Shown one piece after another: positions 54,781-64,000 of a DNA stretch of 64,000 nt. The position numbers and the translations under genes are program-made. The first letter of the stretch is position 1; each line of letters begins with the position of its first letter. This DNA is from Cordylochernes scorpioides (Eukaryota > Arthropoda > Arachnida > Pseudoscorpiones > Chernetidae). The notes below the pieces were generated by a model. The model did not search any database. It worked only from the letters and a program-made list of their open reading frames with translations, and was not told the DNA's origin. The DNA lies in the NCBI GenBank assembly GCA_030710605.1, contig CP092881.1, positions 69,865,118-69,929,117 on the forward strand. Direction: 5' to 3'.

Positions 54781-56800
54781 ACCCGTTGGGTTTTTTTATG
54801 GTTTTTAACCATTGTAATGCATGGTGGTCCGTAAAAATTGTGAATCTTACACCTGCGAGATAGATGCGGAATTTTTCCACACTATCTATCACAGCAAGGC
54901 ATTCCAACTCTGTGATGGTATAATTTTTCTCATGGGGTCGGAGTGTTCTGCTGTAATATTGCACGGGGTGTAGAGTGCCGTCTGGATGTTGTTGTTTTAG
55001 GATGCCAGCTATTCCCTGAAGTGAGGCATCACAGAATAGCTGACAGGGTAATCCTTCTTTAAAGAGGTGTAGTACCGGTTTTGTGGTCAGACATTCCTTT
55101 AGAGTGTCAAATGAATGTTGGCATTTTGCATCCCAGTGCCATGGGGTATTTTTCTTAAGTAGGTTATTGAGGGGGTTCCTAATGCGGGCGTGATCTTTTA
55201 TAAATTTATTATATACATTAATGGAGCCTAAGAATGATTGGAGGGATTTAACGCTAGTGGGGACCTTAATGGCATTAATTACATCTAAATTTTTTACTAA
55301 TGGAGTGTATGTGCCTGATGATATGGTATAGCCTAAAAATTCTATTGTAGTTTTAAAAAAGTCACACTTATTATAATTTAATCTAAAATTTTCCCTATTA
55401 CACATATCAAAAAATTGTTGTAAGTGATCTAAATGTTCTTCTATGGAATTTGAAAAGATAATGAAATCGTCGAAATAATGTGCTATAAAACCTAACCTAT
55501 TTCTTTGCAATATCTGACTGACTGCTCGCTCATATACCTGGGGCCCTATTTTAATCCCGTATGGTAATCTTTTGAAATTATACTGACCCTCTAACGTGAC
55601 AAAAGATAATAAATTTCTATCAGGGGGACTTATTTCGATGGACCAGTATGCTGATGAAAAATCGGCGCGGGAGTAAATTTTGGCGTTGGCTAATTTATCT
55701 AAGATATTCTCTATGAGCGGAAGGGGGTGAACATCGGGGAAAATTATTTCGTTCAGGCGGCGGTAGTCTACGCAAAATCTTTTTGTCTTATCCTTTTTAG
55801 TAACTAAAGTAACGGGGGATGAATAGGGGGAGAAAGAAGGTTCTATAATATCATATTCTAGCATTTTCTCTACTTGTTCTTGTATTTCACGTTGATCTGA
55901 AAGAGATGTACGATACGGCCTGAGTGCAATTATTTTGTCTGATTTTGTCCTAATATTGATAGGGGGAATTTTCAATTTCGGAATGTTATATTTGTTAGTA
56001 GAAAAAATATTTGGGTAATTCTTAATGATATTCATAAAAGTTGAAGGGATATCAATCCTAACACATAAATTACAAGAATCATTAAAATTTTTACATTGAT
56101 GTTCAGAGGGATATAGTGGGGGTAATGAATATAAATGGGGAAAATGAACTAAAGTTTGGCTGGGTACATTTTTGTCATAATGGGTAGAGGTCTTGTTCAA
56201 GGTAATGGGACATGGTATAGGATGGACATTTTCCCCTTGTAACAATGGAGAATGTGAATTAGGCATGTTTTTTAAACGACCCATATTGGATGGATTGTTG
56301 TTACTCTCTCCATTATTACATGGGGTTACATAGGTTATATGGTACCATTTCTTAGACAAAGGAGCATCACATTGATAAATAGAATGATTATATAAATTTA
56401 AGGTCAAACAAAATTGACTAATGGAATTTAATGACAGTATACCAAAAGGTAATAAATTATCTATTATATAAAATTTAATTGATTTGGTAATTTTTCCTAT
56501 GGTAGTGGTCAAAAAGGTATATCCTATCGAATTTATTTGGGTAGATATGGAATTGATTAATATATGGCATGGATATAATTTTAAAGGATTAGATAAGTTT
56601 CTACTAAGATGATTAAAAATATTTAAATTAATTATGTTAATAGAGGCTCCTGTGTCCAAAAGGAATGGGCAATACCAATTATTAAAAATTTTAGGTTTAC
56701 ATAGAATATTGGATAGTTTAGGGACGAAAATTGGAGTTTTCATTGCCTGGTGGGGTGTGAGAAGACCTGGGGGTCGGCACGGGAAGGTTGTGGGCGACAT
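54779..56800 (-). CDS. Ty3/gypsy protease, reverse transcriptase and RNase H
   Basis: Frame of 673 codons. Aspartic protease: FLLDTGASINIIN near residue 47. RT: KRFCVDYRRLNEI, then RADFSSAYWSIEI (motif A, catalytic D), LPYGIKIGPQVYERAV (motif B), and HYFDDFIIFS (motif C, FDD instead of the usual YxDD, a known variant). RNase H: LFCDASLQGIAGIL, then ITELECLAVI and FTDHHALQWL. The frame ends after a run of seven A, one base out of phase with integrase. It overlaps gag by 83 nt in the +1 frame, so translation needs frameshifting or re-initiation. Confidence 0.88.
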   Translation of the reverse strand: MSPTTFPCRPPGLLTPHQAMKTPIFVPKLSNILCKPKIFNNWYCPFLLDTGASINIINLNIFNHLSRNLSNPLKLYPCHILINSISTQINSIGYTFLTTTIGKITKSIKFYIIDNLLPFGILSLNSISQFCLTLNLYNHSIYQCDAPLSKKWYHITYVTPCNNGESNNNPSNMGRLKNMPNSHSPLLQGENVHPIPCPITLNKTSTHYDKNVPSQTLVHFPHLYSLPPLYPSEHQCKNFNDSCNLCVRIDIPSTFMNIIKNYPNIFSTNKYNIPKLKIPPINIRTKSDKIIALRPYRTSLSDQREIQEQVEKMLEYDIIEPSFSPYSSPVTLVTKKDKTKRFCVDYRRLNEIIFPDVHPLPLIENILDKLANAKIYSRADFSSAYWSIEISPPDRNLLSFVTLEGQYNFKRLPYGIKIGPQVYERAVSQILQRNRLGFIAHYFDDFIIFSNSIEEHLDHLQQFFDMCNRENFRLNYNKCDFFKTTIEFLGYTISSGTYTPLVKNLDVINAIKVPTSVKSLQSFLGSINVYNKFIKDHARIRNPLNNLLKKNTPWHWDAKCQHSFDTLKECLTTKPVLHLFKEGLPCQLFCDASLQGIAGILKQQHPDGTLHPVQYYSRTLRPHEKNYTITELECLAVIDSVEKFRIYLAGVRFTIFTDHHALQWLKTIKKPNG

Positions 56801-57671
56801 TTTGTTCAGGTGGGAAAGAATGCGCCGTAGGTTGGCCGTGGTAGGCCTGTTGCCTGTAGGGTAGCCTGTTCATGGAACATTCATTGTTCCAATGATCACC
56901 TTGGCAGTATTTGCATGGTGAGGGTGGTTTCCTGGCACCTGAAGGGTATCTTAGGGTATTGTTTGGTGAAAAAGAATTGTAGTTCCTTCCCCTAGAAGGG
57001 GTTCTGGTATCACGGTGAAAAGCATTGGTGTTGGTAACGCCTTGAAGTGGTTCGGATGGCGTAGGGAGTGAATTGGTCCCTTTTATTCTATTCATGGTAG
57101 AGTACCATTCGGTCAAGGTTTTAGGGGCTATGGCCCTCATGAGGCGCTGATCACTGGCCTGGAGGCCTTCCGTTAATGCTTCTACTATGATGGGGTTGGT
57201 AAGGCCTAGTTGTAAACCCATTGTTATTTTTTGACGGTAATATTCTCCTAATTGGATCTGATTATTTAATTTAAACGTTAAAGATTTGGTGAAGGTGACC
57301 TCGGATTTTCCGGGGTAGAGGTCTATGAGCGTTTGTTTTGCTTGACTGTATGGTAGAGAGGCTAAATTCAGTTCGTTGTAGAGGGAGAGGGGCTCACCTT
57401 TGAGTAGCGTGCGGAGCCGGGCTTGCAGCGTGGCGTTATCCTGCGGCCCCTCGCTTGTCCGCTCGAGTTGTTGGATGAAGTTGTTTGCCGCGTAGGATCC
57501 ATCGAAAGGGGAGATGAGGGTTTCTTCCACCCGAGGTATGGCTAGCCCCCGAATGGAGTCTGTTAAGCGGCTTACTAGGTCTTCGTAGTGGGGCTGCATG
57601 TTGGTGAGGGCATCCGCGAAGTACTCGGTTCCGGCCTCCGTCATCCTCTGCATGTCGTTGTCCTCAGTCAT
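56718..57671 (-). CDS. Ty3/gypsy Gag
   Basis: The preferred start is the ATG at 57671, 22 nt inside the body from the LTR. The frame is open further upstream through the LTR to 57905, but that part duplicates in the 3' LTR and is unlikely to be translated as Gag. The protein has an amphipathic capsid-like region (for example FDGSYAANNFIQQLERT and LRTLLKGEPLSLYNEL) and one zinc knuckle CKYCQGDHWNNEC (CX2CX3HX4C, one residue shorter than the common CX2CX4HX4C). The Pro/Ser/Asn-rich C-terminus overlaps the start of the protease frame. It would form the particle and package RNA. Confidence 0.85.
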   Translation of the reverse strand: MTEDNDMQRMTEAGTEYFADALTNMQPHYEDLVSRLTDSIRGLAIPRVEETLISPFDGSYAANNFIQQLERTSEGPQDNATLQARLRTLLKGEPLSLYNELNLASLPYSQAKQTLIDLYPGKSEVTFTKSLTFKLNNQIQLGEYYRQKITMGLQLGLTNPIIVEALTEGLQASDQRLMRAIAPKTLTEWYSTMNRIKGTNSLPTPSEPLQGVTNTNAFHRDTRTPSRGRNYNSFSPNNTLRYPSGARKPPSPCKYCQGDHWNNECSMNRLPYRQQAYHGQPTAHSFPPEQNVAHNLPVPTPRSSHTPPGNENSNFRP

Positions 57672-57692
57672 CCTGTCGACTTTAACGGATTC

Positions 57693-58193
57693 TGTAGTAA
57701 ACCCGTTGTGGAATGTGCTGGGCAGTCGTGGTCCTGGGTGTGTGATGGGATTCCCGCACTGGGACAGCAAAGAGACAGAGGCAGGTCTAGATGGTAACTC
57801 CAAGAAAGAGGTAGACCACGGACGAAGGCAGCGGACCACGGCCGACGCGGATAGAAAGGTGGTGAGAGGCCCCACTGACTGTTTAACGGCGTCGCTCTGA
57901 AACAACTAACCCCTTCTGCCGACCGCCTGCTATATATAGCCACATCCAATCGTCTGCTCTGACCTTGAATCTGGTTGGCTGCGGTAAGTCTCGGCATGTT
58001 CCGACACGCCTCTGCAAGTCTCGACATGTTCTGACACGCCTCTACAAGCCTCGACATGTTTCGTTTGGTCTACCTCCCTCTTTGCTTTATTGTGATATCC
58101 ATTTTTACAAGGTCGATACATAATTTTATATAGAGATGGGGTTACAACAAATATTAGAAGGTTGTGAACTGTCTCACTCAAAAATATACTACA
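57693..58193 (-). repeat. 5' LTR of the Ty3/gypsy element
   Basis: 501 bp and nearly identical to the 3' LTR. The sense TATATAAAATTATG lies near the complement of 58120. It abuts (TA)n at 58194, where array unit 3 resumes. Confidence 0.9.
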
Positions 58194-58421
58194 TATATAT
58201 ATATATATATATTTTAATAAATATTGATTTAAAAATATATATATTAGATAAAATTAATTTATATCTATTATTTTCAGTGAGAGAATAAAATAACAGATTA
58301 ATTTCGATATTTAAAATGACAACGTTTTGATGTGCTTTTGTGCTTATTTTTTTCTGAAGCATACCAATTAAAAAAATTGACATATACATTAAAAATATAG
58401 ACTCAAATTATTATTTAAAAA

Positions 58422-59225
58422 ATGGAATCCAGCATTCAGGAACCTCAGCAGCAGAGAGTTGAAGAACAGTCAATGCAGGAACAACAAACATCTGAAATGG
58501 TTTCACAGCAACAAGTTCAGTCCCAGGAGGAAGACAAAACTAAGAATACTGAACAAACTCAAAATGTTCAAACACTATTCATTGGTGGGGTTGATGCGTC
58601 CATTACTCAGAAGGACCTTGAAGATTATTTATCACAATATGGTGAAGTCAAGGAAGTCACTATCAAGGAAAAATCAAAGAATGGAAAACCTAATCGTTTT
58701 GCCTTCGTCCGTTATGCCCAGAAAGATTCTAACGAGAAGGTACTTCAAGTAACCGAGCATAAGGTAAAAGACATTAAAATCGATATTCAGGCATCCCTGC
58801 CCCAGAAGACAAACCATAAGATTTACATTCGTAACATCGGTTCTCTCACTGAGGATGAAGTCAAAAACCATTTCTCAAAATATGGAAATCCTGGGCGTCT
58901 TGAGAAGCCAACAGGTAAGGATTACTGCTTTTTGTCCTTCGAGAGTAGAGAACAGCGAGATGAGGCTTGCAAGGAGGCAACCCAGACAATTGGGTCGACT
59001 CAGGTGACTGTCAGCGTGGCACATCCTCCCCGCCACACATCTCAGAACAGAGGACGTGGTGGTCAGAGAACCCGTGGATATATTCCCAGATATGCTCCAT
59101 ATACTACCTATGCGCCTGCTCAGCAAAATTACTACGCTCCATCCTATATGTCCTACAACCCATATTCCTATGGTTATCAGCCCTCAAACTATGGAATGAC
59201 AAGAGGAGCTGGCCGTTATTATTAA
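58422..59225 (+). CDS. two-RRM, RGG/Tyr-rich RNA-binding protein, array copy 3
   Basis: Intact intronless 267-residue paralogue. RNP motifs are LFIGGV, GKPNRFAFVRY (R replaces L at the penultimate position of RRM1's RNP1), IYIRNI and KDYCFLSF, followed by the same RGG and Tyr-rich tail (GMTRGAGRYY end). It is closer to copy 1 than to copy 2. Its immediate upstream sequence (58194-58421) is the ordinary unit sequence, but now only about 230 bp separates it from the Ty3/gypsy 5' LTR, which points away from it. Its natural upstream region was therefore cut off by the retroelement cluster. Confidence 0.85.
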   Translation: MESSIQEPQQQRVEEQSMQEQQTSEMVSQQQVQSQEEDKTKNTEQTQNVQTLFIGGVDASITQKDLEDYLSQYGEVKEVTIKEKSKNGKPNRFAFVRYAQKDSNEKVLQVTEHKVKDIKIDIQASLPQKTNHKIYIRNIGSLTEDEVKNHFSKYGNPGRLEKPTGKDYCFLSFESREQRDEACKEATQTIGSTQVTVSVAHPPRHTSQNRGRGGQRTRGYIPRYAPYTTYAPAQQNYYAPSYMSYNPYSYGYQPSNYGMTRGAGRYY

Positions 59226-59522
59226 TTTCAACGCAATTTCTTGTAAATAAGAGATATTTATAAACCTGATTTCTTGAAGTCCAGAATGCTAAATACCCGC
59301 AGTTTTAAATAGCTTTTTTTCAATACCTCATTAATTATATGAAAATAAATTGTACCTTAATATAAATTTAGAATTTGATTTCATTTAAAATTTAGTATAA
59401 AATTCGTCAAAGCTTGTTTTAAAATGCTTCCAAATTTAAATAATTTTGTCAATCATATCCTATCTTTATATGAATTCTCATGCTCTATCAAAATAACTAT
59501 GCATTCATTTTATGAAGGCTTA

Positions 59523-60100
59523 TGACTATAAAGGGATGGTAGTGGTGTCTTGCCCATGGAGCAGATCAAATCGATCCATGCACCCTGATCGCAATACCGG
59601 CCAACCGAGGTGCCTTGTCCGTATGGATGTCCTCTTCTGGATTGATGACTGCCATATAGAGGGCTGCAAGGATGGCCGGGCAACTGTATATGTGGTCCGG
59701 AGTGAGTTGGGTGTTGTGACAGTTATGGCAGTTCCTTTAGGATCTAGTCATGTCTGGGTTTATCTTCATTCCTTTAAAATGTCCTGTTCTGATTCTTGAA
59801 ATTGTTGTTGTTAATTCTCTATTAATGTTGAGGTTGCATTTGGGCTGGGGTATTTTGGTTTTTGTAATGAGTTTAGATATTGTATTTGAGTCTTTCAATG
59901 TTATTGAACTGGTTTCCAGTGCCTGTTTTCGTTCTCACTTCGCTAGGCCATCAACCTGTTATTGCCCTCTATTCCAGCATGGGCTGGTATCCATTGCGTG
60001 GTACATCTTTTGCCCATTGTGTCGGCTTAGGAATTCATGTATTTGGTGGGTTTATAAAAGGGATACTAACAAAATTAGGTATTTTAAATGCCGAAAGATA
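59523..60100 (-). pseudogene. LINE RNase H remnant (unit 3)
   Basis: Third copy of the remnant at 27810-28371. It lacks the local 70-bp duplication seen in units 1 and 2. WIPAHAG-type residues are readable near 59975-60005 on the - strand. Confidence 0.65.
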
Positions 60101-60989
60101 AAAATGCCTAATTTTAATCAAAAAGCCATTCTGTTCTTCCTCACAGAGATGGTTTCTCAACGTGTGTGCTAAGTTGGCAGTTTATAATTAATTTCAAATT
60201 GTAACTGTTTAAACATTTAGTTTTACTTCATTAAACTGAATTATAAAACCTAGAATAAGCCACTTTTTAAAAATTACAAATTCAAAAGATGAAATTTGAC
60301 ACAAAATTAATTAAATGACTTATACCGCAAGTGAAAAATATATTTGGGTTCATAAAATGTAATGCTAATATGTATTGCTGAATTATGTTTCTTAATATAT
60401 AATACATTATTATAATAATACTCGAATAAAGGCCTGGTCTATTAAAAGGTGAAGAACGACAGCCAGTTCTGAGCTTTCTCGAAGTTTTACTCTAATAAAG
60501 ATTAAAATAAAGTACGAAAAGTCTATATATATGTATTTAACAAATGTATTTTATATTTCCCAAATGTAAATTAATGGTAAAAACTAATCTTCATTATTAA
60601 ATGTTAACATAATTTCTTTTTATTTGTTATGCCAATATATATGACTATTATATATATGGTAGTTTGAACCGACAACCTCATATTGGTGTAATATAACAAG
60701 ATTGTTTGATTAAAAACGTGTTGTATAATAGAAACACCTCTGTAACTATAATTATACGCATGTTATACATGAACCATTGCATTACAATATGTAATGTGCT
60801 CTGTACAAACTGGGAGATAGAGATAATAAAATAAAATTCTGTAATAGAATGAGAGGTAAGTTAAATAGCAGAAAGTGAGCTATAGAAGTCCAACAACAGG
60901 TAAGAACGAGGCTTAAAGATGTCGGAAGTTTCAAGAAGATCGTAAAGAGGGTACATTGACTTATATTTCTTGCCCTCCCCCAATATTAC

Positions 60990-61125
60990 GTTAGGTGAAA
61001 GCCCAGTACTTCCTCATTTGAGGCTATAAAAACCATAAAATCAACCCCACTTTGAAGACCGCGGAGCCCTTGTCAGTTGATTCTCCGAGGTTTTACCATG
61101 CAACCATAGAAAAGTAAGAAATCTC
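60990..61125 (+). promoter_or_regulatory. promoter-like block (unit 3)
   Basis: TATAAAA at 61025-61031, GTCAGTTG downstream and donor AAAA|GTAAG at 61113/61114 as in unit 1. The bases after the TATA box changed from CCCG to CCAT. Confidence 0.4.
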
Positions 61126-61338
61126 CATTTTATTTATGCTTATCTCAATTCTTTCTGTTCACGGAACTTTCCCAGTGGAACAGTATCCCTTCGTTCTTTA
61201 TGTGGACAATCCCAAGTCTTCTATTCTGCCTCGACCATGACTGCCTGTACTGTGTGAGTACTATGAAAGGTCTTCCAAGGTACAGAGCGGTATTGGAAAG
61301 CTCTCCACACCTACGTGTTCTCTCAGTTACCACATATA

Positions 61339-61977
61339 TGTCATAATTTGTACATAACTGGATGTAACCCCACCACAATATGTATGCAATGTATGTTTTA
61401 AAAGATTTTAATAAAAACAAGGCTTAGAAAATCTGGGAGAAAGATTTAGAGAAAGGCCAAGAGAGGAAGCAATAATTAGCAGGTTTTATTATCCAGGAAC
61501 TCATAAAACTGGGTTCAAGAACCTAGTATTTCCTGGGTCAGGTCAGCACAAGTCCAGAACAAAGGATAGGAGAATTAGCTAGGAACCAATAGAAGGCTTA
61601 CACGTAAAAACCACCAGCCAATCAGAACCCTAAAGAGTTTTCTTGTTAAATCGCGTACCCAGTTTAGTCAGTTATGAGTGTGGCACCATAGAGTCAAGTT
61701 GGGACCTGAACAGCCATAGTTAGGAGCCAACCACCCTTTCCCCCACGAACAGATAAGTCCCTACAAAAATAATGTGAACAGTTATAGTCAATAGCCAATT
61801 CAGCAAAATAGCTTCAACCCCTTTCTCCCTAGATCGCTAGCCTTTTTCCAATCCAAAATTCTGTGTCCTCGTTATTTTCCCTTGTGAATACCTTACCAAC
61901 TCAGCAACAACGACTGCGCCCACCACAATTAACAATCAACTCAACCCATCTCAAAAGGTAATCGCACCAAACCCACA
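61339..61977. mobile_element. probable solo LTR
   Basis: About 639 bp that interrupts unit 3 at a point where units 1 and 2 have only CCACATATATATATTGCC. It begins TGTCATAATTTG and ends CCAAACCCACA (TG..CA), flanked by TATA on both sides. It contains CCAATCAGAACCC and an AATAAA, no coding frame, and no similarity to the Ty3/gypsy LTR at 50637. Loss of the body by LTR-LTR recombination is the simplest explanation. The orientation is not clear. Confidence 0.6.
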
Positions 61978-62011
61978 TATATATATATATTGCCATTCAA
62001 TACCCTCATTT

Positions 62012-62175
62012 TATTTGGTGGTGTCTTGTCTATGGAGCAGAACAGATCGGTCTGTGCACCCTGATCACAATACCAGCCACCCGAGATGCCTTGTCCATAT
62101 ATATGTCCTCTTCTGGATTGATGTCTGCCATATAGAGGACTGCAAGGATGGCCAGGCAACTTTATATAAGGTACC
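62012..62175 (-). pseudogene. LINE zinc-tail fragment, second copy in unit 3
   Basis: Same as 29727-29895; it closes unit 3 just before unit 4 starts at 62188. Confidence 0.6.
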
Positions 62176-63018
62176 GAGTGAGTATAGCACTACAAAAAAC
62201 AATTGTGAAATTTTGAATGTATATAGTTGAATAGAGATGGACATGTTGCCAGGAACAAATTGATCTATAAAAGTGTGGCTTTGTCACCGACCTGAATCTG
62301 TAAGTTTGCATAAACATTCAATAAATGGCCCTTAATTTTAGCGTCTGATTTGAAGAAAGAAGCGACGAATAGTTGAATATATAAACAACACAAAACTTAT
62401 TCAAAGCCTGAAATTTAATAAATGACAAACTCTTTTTTACAGTTATATTCTTATTTATTTTTATAAATTAACGAAAATAAGAAACAAAAGATAAATCAAT
62501 TTTATTATTCGACGAACTAAAGGTAACAACAACCGTGACATCATTCAAGCGCGCAAACAACGGGCAAACAATTTATAGCTTTCTCTCCTTTCTTCTCTTA
62601 TATTACAAGGTATATTACATTTACATATTTTCAGGAGGTATAAAATGATTATAAATAGTATATACTAAGTGAATATAACCCAGCTTTGCTCAGCTTCTTT
62701 CAGAATGAATATTTGCAAGATGAATATTGATTTAATAAATGGTATTCATCACGATTATATCATTAAATCTCATCTCAGTAGTCTTAATGTTTCCAATTTA
62801 TATATAATTATTAATATCAACATTGTCATTTTGAGTGTCATTTCAGCACACTACATTTTAAAAGTTTGTTCCTGTCTACTAAAATGATGGACGGGCTTCG
62901 CCCGTAGTCTGCTCGAGTGAATATTCCCCGAAATAATTTGTTTTTTCTGAAAATCAAACATGATATTTCAATATTGTCATTTTCAATTTCTGACTGAAAC
63001 ATACTTGGTTTGACCTAG

Positions 63019-63199
63019 TACAGTAGATATCTCCCTATAAAGGATACCTAATTGCAGAGCCAAAGTGTTCTTTAGGGAGAGGTGTCCTCTTACTGGAGAG
63101 TTGCAAAAAGGTAAAAATGGTAAATTATGCACAAACAAACGGTCTTTTGTAGAGAGTTGTCCTCTAGCGTGAGTGTCCTCCCATGGAGGTTTCACTGTA
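63019..63199 (+). repeat. MITE family 1 copy (array unit 4)
   Basis: TACAGTAGATATCTCCCTA to GGAGGTTTCACTGTA. Confidence 0.7.
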
Positions 63200-63402
63200 C
63201 TTAGTCAGTTTTAAATTTTCTTGGTTTTACGCCTGGGGTTTACCCGAATGCATTTTCCCACGAGTGCGTATGTATTTTCAAAAATGTTGTTTTGTTCAAA
63301 TACTATTCATTACAATTATAAATTATGACCAGGTTCGTCCGAGATCTCCCAAAGTGAATTTGTGCCCTACAGATAATGCTTGAAATAAATCCCTTTATGG
63401 TA

Positions 63403-63585
63403 TACAGTTAAACCTGTCTATAGCGCCCCCTCTAAATAACGCCTTCCTCCCTATAGTGCCCGATTTTAAATACGTAGTACGTTGCGATTTACATTAAAAT
63501 TAACCTGTCTATAGCATCCCATCTTTTTTTTTTACCCTATTTTGGTGAGTCCCAAGAGGGGGCGCAATAGACAGGTTCAACTGTA
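63403..63585 (+). repeat. MITE family 2 copy (array unit 4)
   Basis: TACAGTTAAACCTGTCTATAG to AGACAGGTTCAACTGTA, with a T-run replacing one CTCTATAGC subrepeat. Confidence 0.7.
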
Positions 63586-64000
63586 CAATACAAACAAAAT
63601 ATTAGTGTCAAGCACATTCTAAAATATAGTAATTTAATTCAGAATTTGACACAACAAAATTTTAAAATAACATAAATATAAAATCTTCTAAAATTATCGA
63701 TATGTAAACTTTCTAACCATGTATCATAGAATAATTCTAGTGAACTCTAAAATGTTGCCTTATAAATATATATTAATATAAATGAAAAGTTTTTACAACT
63801 CTTTATATTTTGAAATTGTATTGATAAATCTTTTTTTTTAAGGCTTCTCACAAAACCGAAATCTATATCCGACTTCGATTACTCTACACGTCCTTGACGT
63901 AATTCTCTCAGTTACCGCAGTGGGGCGCTGGTGGCGAGTGAAATTGGCAAATTTGGAGATAACTTCAAGGATATTCGAGATAGAGACCTGAAAATTTGTC

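Larger units (their letters stand above)
50637..58193 (-). mobile_element. Ty3/gypsy LTR retrotransposon, recently inserted
   Basis: Two 501-bp LTRs (50637-51137 and 57693-58193) bound gag, protease-RT-RNase H and integrase genes on the - strand. They differ at about two positions (near 50852 and 50968). The ends TGTAGTA..TACTACA are short inverted repeats, and TATA lies on both outer sides, compatible with a 4-bp duplication in a TA tract. After the 5' LTR the body starts GAATCCGTTAAAG, which lacks the TGG of a normal tRNA primer-binding site. No clear polypurine tract precedes the 3' LTR. There is no recognisable envelope gene. Confidence 0.9.
36622..62187. repeat. segmental array unit 3, invaded by about 19.3 kb of retroelements
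   Basis: The unit runs as in unit 1 up to the (TA)n at 38858, where the Penelope-like cluster and the Ty3/gypsy element (about 38886-58193) intervene. It resumes at 58194 with (TA)n and the sequence ahead of the RRM gene. Subtracting these and the solo LTR leaves about 5.6 kb, the normal unit length. Confidence 0.85.
62188..64000. repeat. segmental array unit 4, partial
   Basis: Follows the order of unit 1 from its start to the TTACCGCAGTGGGGCGCTGG segment, then leaves the window before the expected fourth RRM gene. Confidence 0.85.

Noticed and set aside
57672..57905. N-terminal extension of Gag through the LTR
   Set aside because: The extension is LTR sequence, also found in the 3' LTR without Gag, and an ATG lies just inside the body.

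Overview
The window looks like AT-rich, repeat-dense nuclear DNA of an arthropod, probably a chelicerate or arachnid. The support is indirect: a spliced 7TM gustatory-receptor-like 3' exon at the left edge, LINE remnants whose RNase H and zinc-binding tails resemble those common in arachnid genomes, tRNA-derived SINEs, a U6 snRNA copy, mariner and Helitron debris, and a Penelope-like element with an N-terminal GIY-YIG domain. Nothing is bacterial: there are no operons or ribosome-binding sites, and the unique coding pieces are short exons bounded by AG and GT.

Layout. 1-24.5 kb: sparse host exons (3-170 +, 8103-8290 +, 17733-18090 +, 20753-20845 -, 23577-23709 -) in a bed of decayed transposons. 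Three palindromic MITE families share TACAGT..ACTGTA-type tips. A 39-bp minisatellite of about 60 units (8291-10731) begins exactly at an exon/intron boundary. 24.5-64 kb: a tandem segmental array of at least three complete units and one partial unit, with starts near 24544, 29904, 36622 and 62188. Each complete unit carries one intact intronless gene for a two-RRM, RGG/Tyr-rich protein (267 aa), MITE copies, LINE RNase H debris and a TATA-containing promoter-like block.

Unit 3 was invaded by about 19.3 kb of young retroelements. First comes a cluster of three Penelope-like elements: A intact and B truncated, in tandem on the - strand, then C inverted on the + strand with a frameshifted RT. 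These have GIY-YIG before the RT (Naiad/Chlamys-type domain order) and share pLTRs. A Ty3/gypsy element (50637-58193, - strand) with 501-bp LTRs differing at only about two positions is joined to the end of copy C. A probable solo LTR (61339-61977) sits in the same unit.

Most interesting signals: (1) the Penelope-like ORF has no ATG ahead of its zinc-binding/GIY-YIG start, but a GC-rich mini-exon (ATG plus six codons, then GTAGGT) just outside the upstream pLTR is in phase with an acceptor at the ORF start, suggesting that tandem copies supply the start codon by splicing; (2) the pLTR carries a conserved 84-nt segment with pseudoknot potential where related elements carry a ribozyme; (3) every unit of the minisatellite repeats a 5' splice-site-like CAG|GTAGAC; (4) the RRM genes stay intact while the surrounding array decays.
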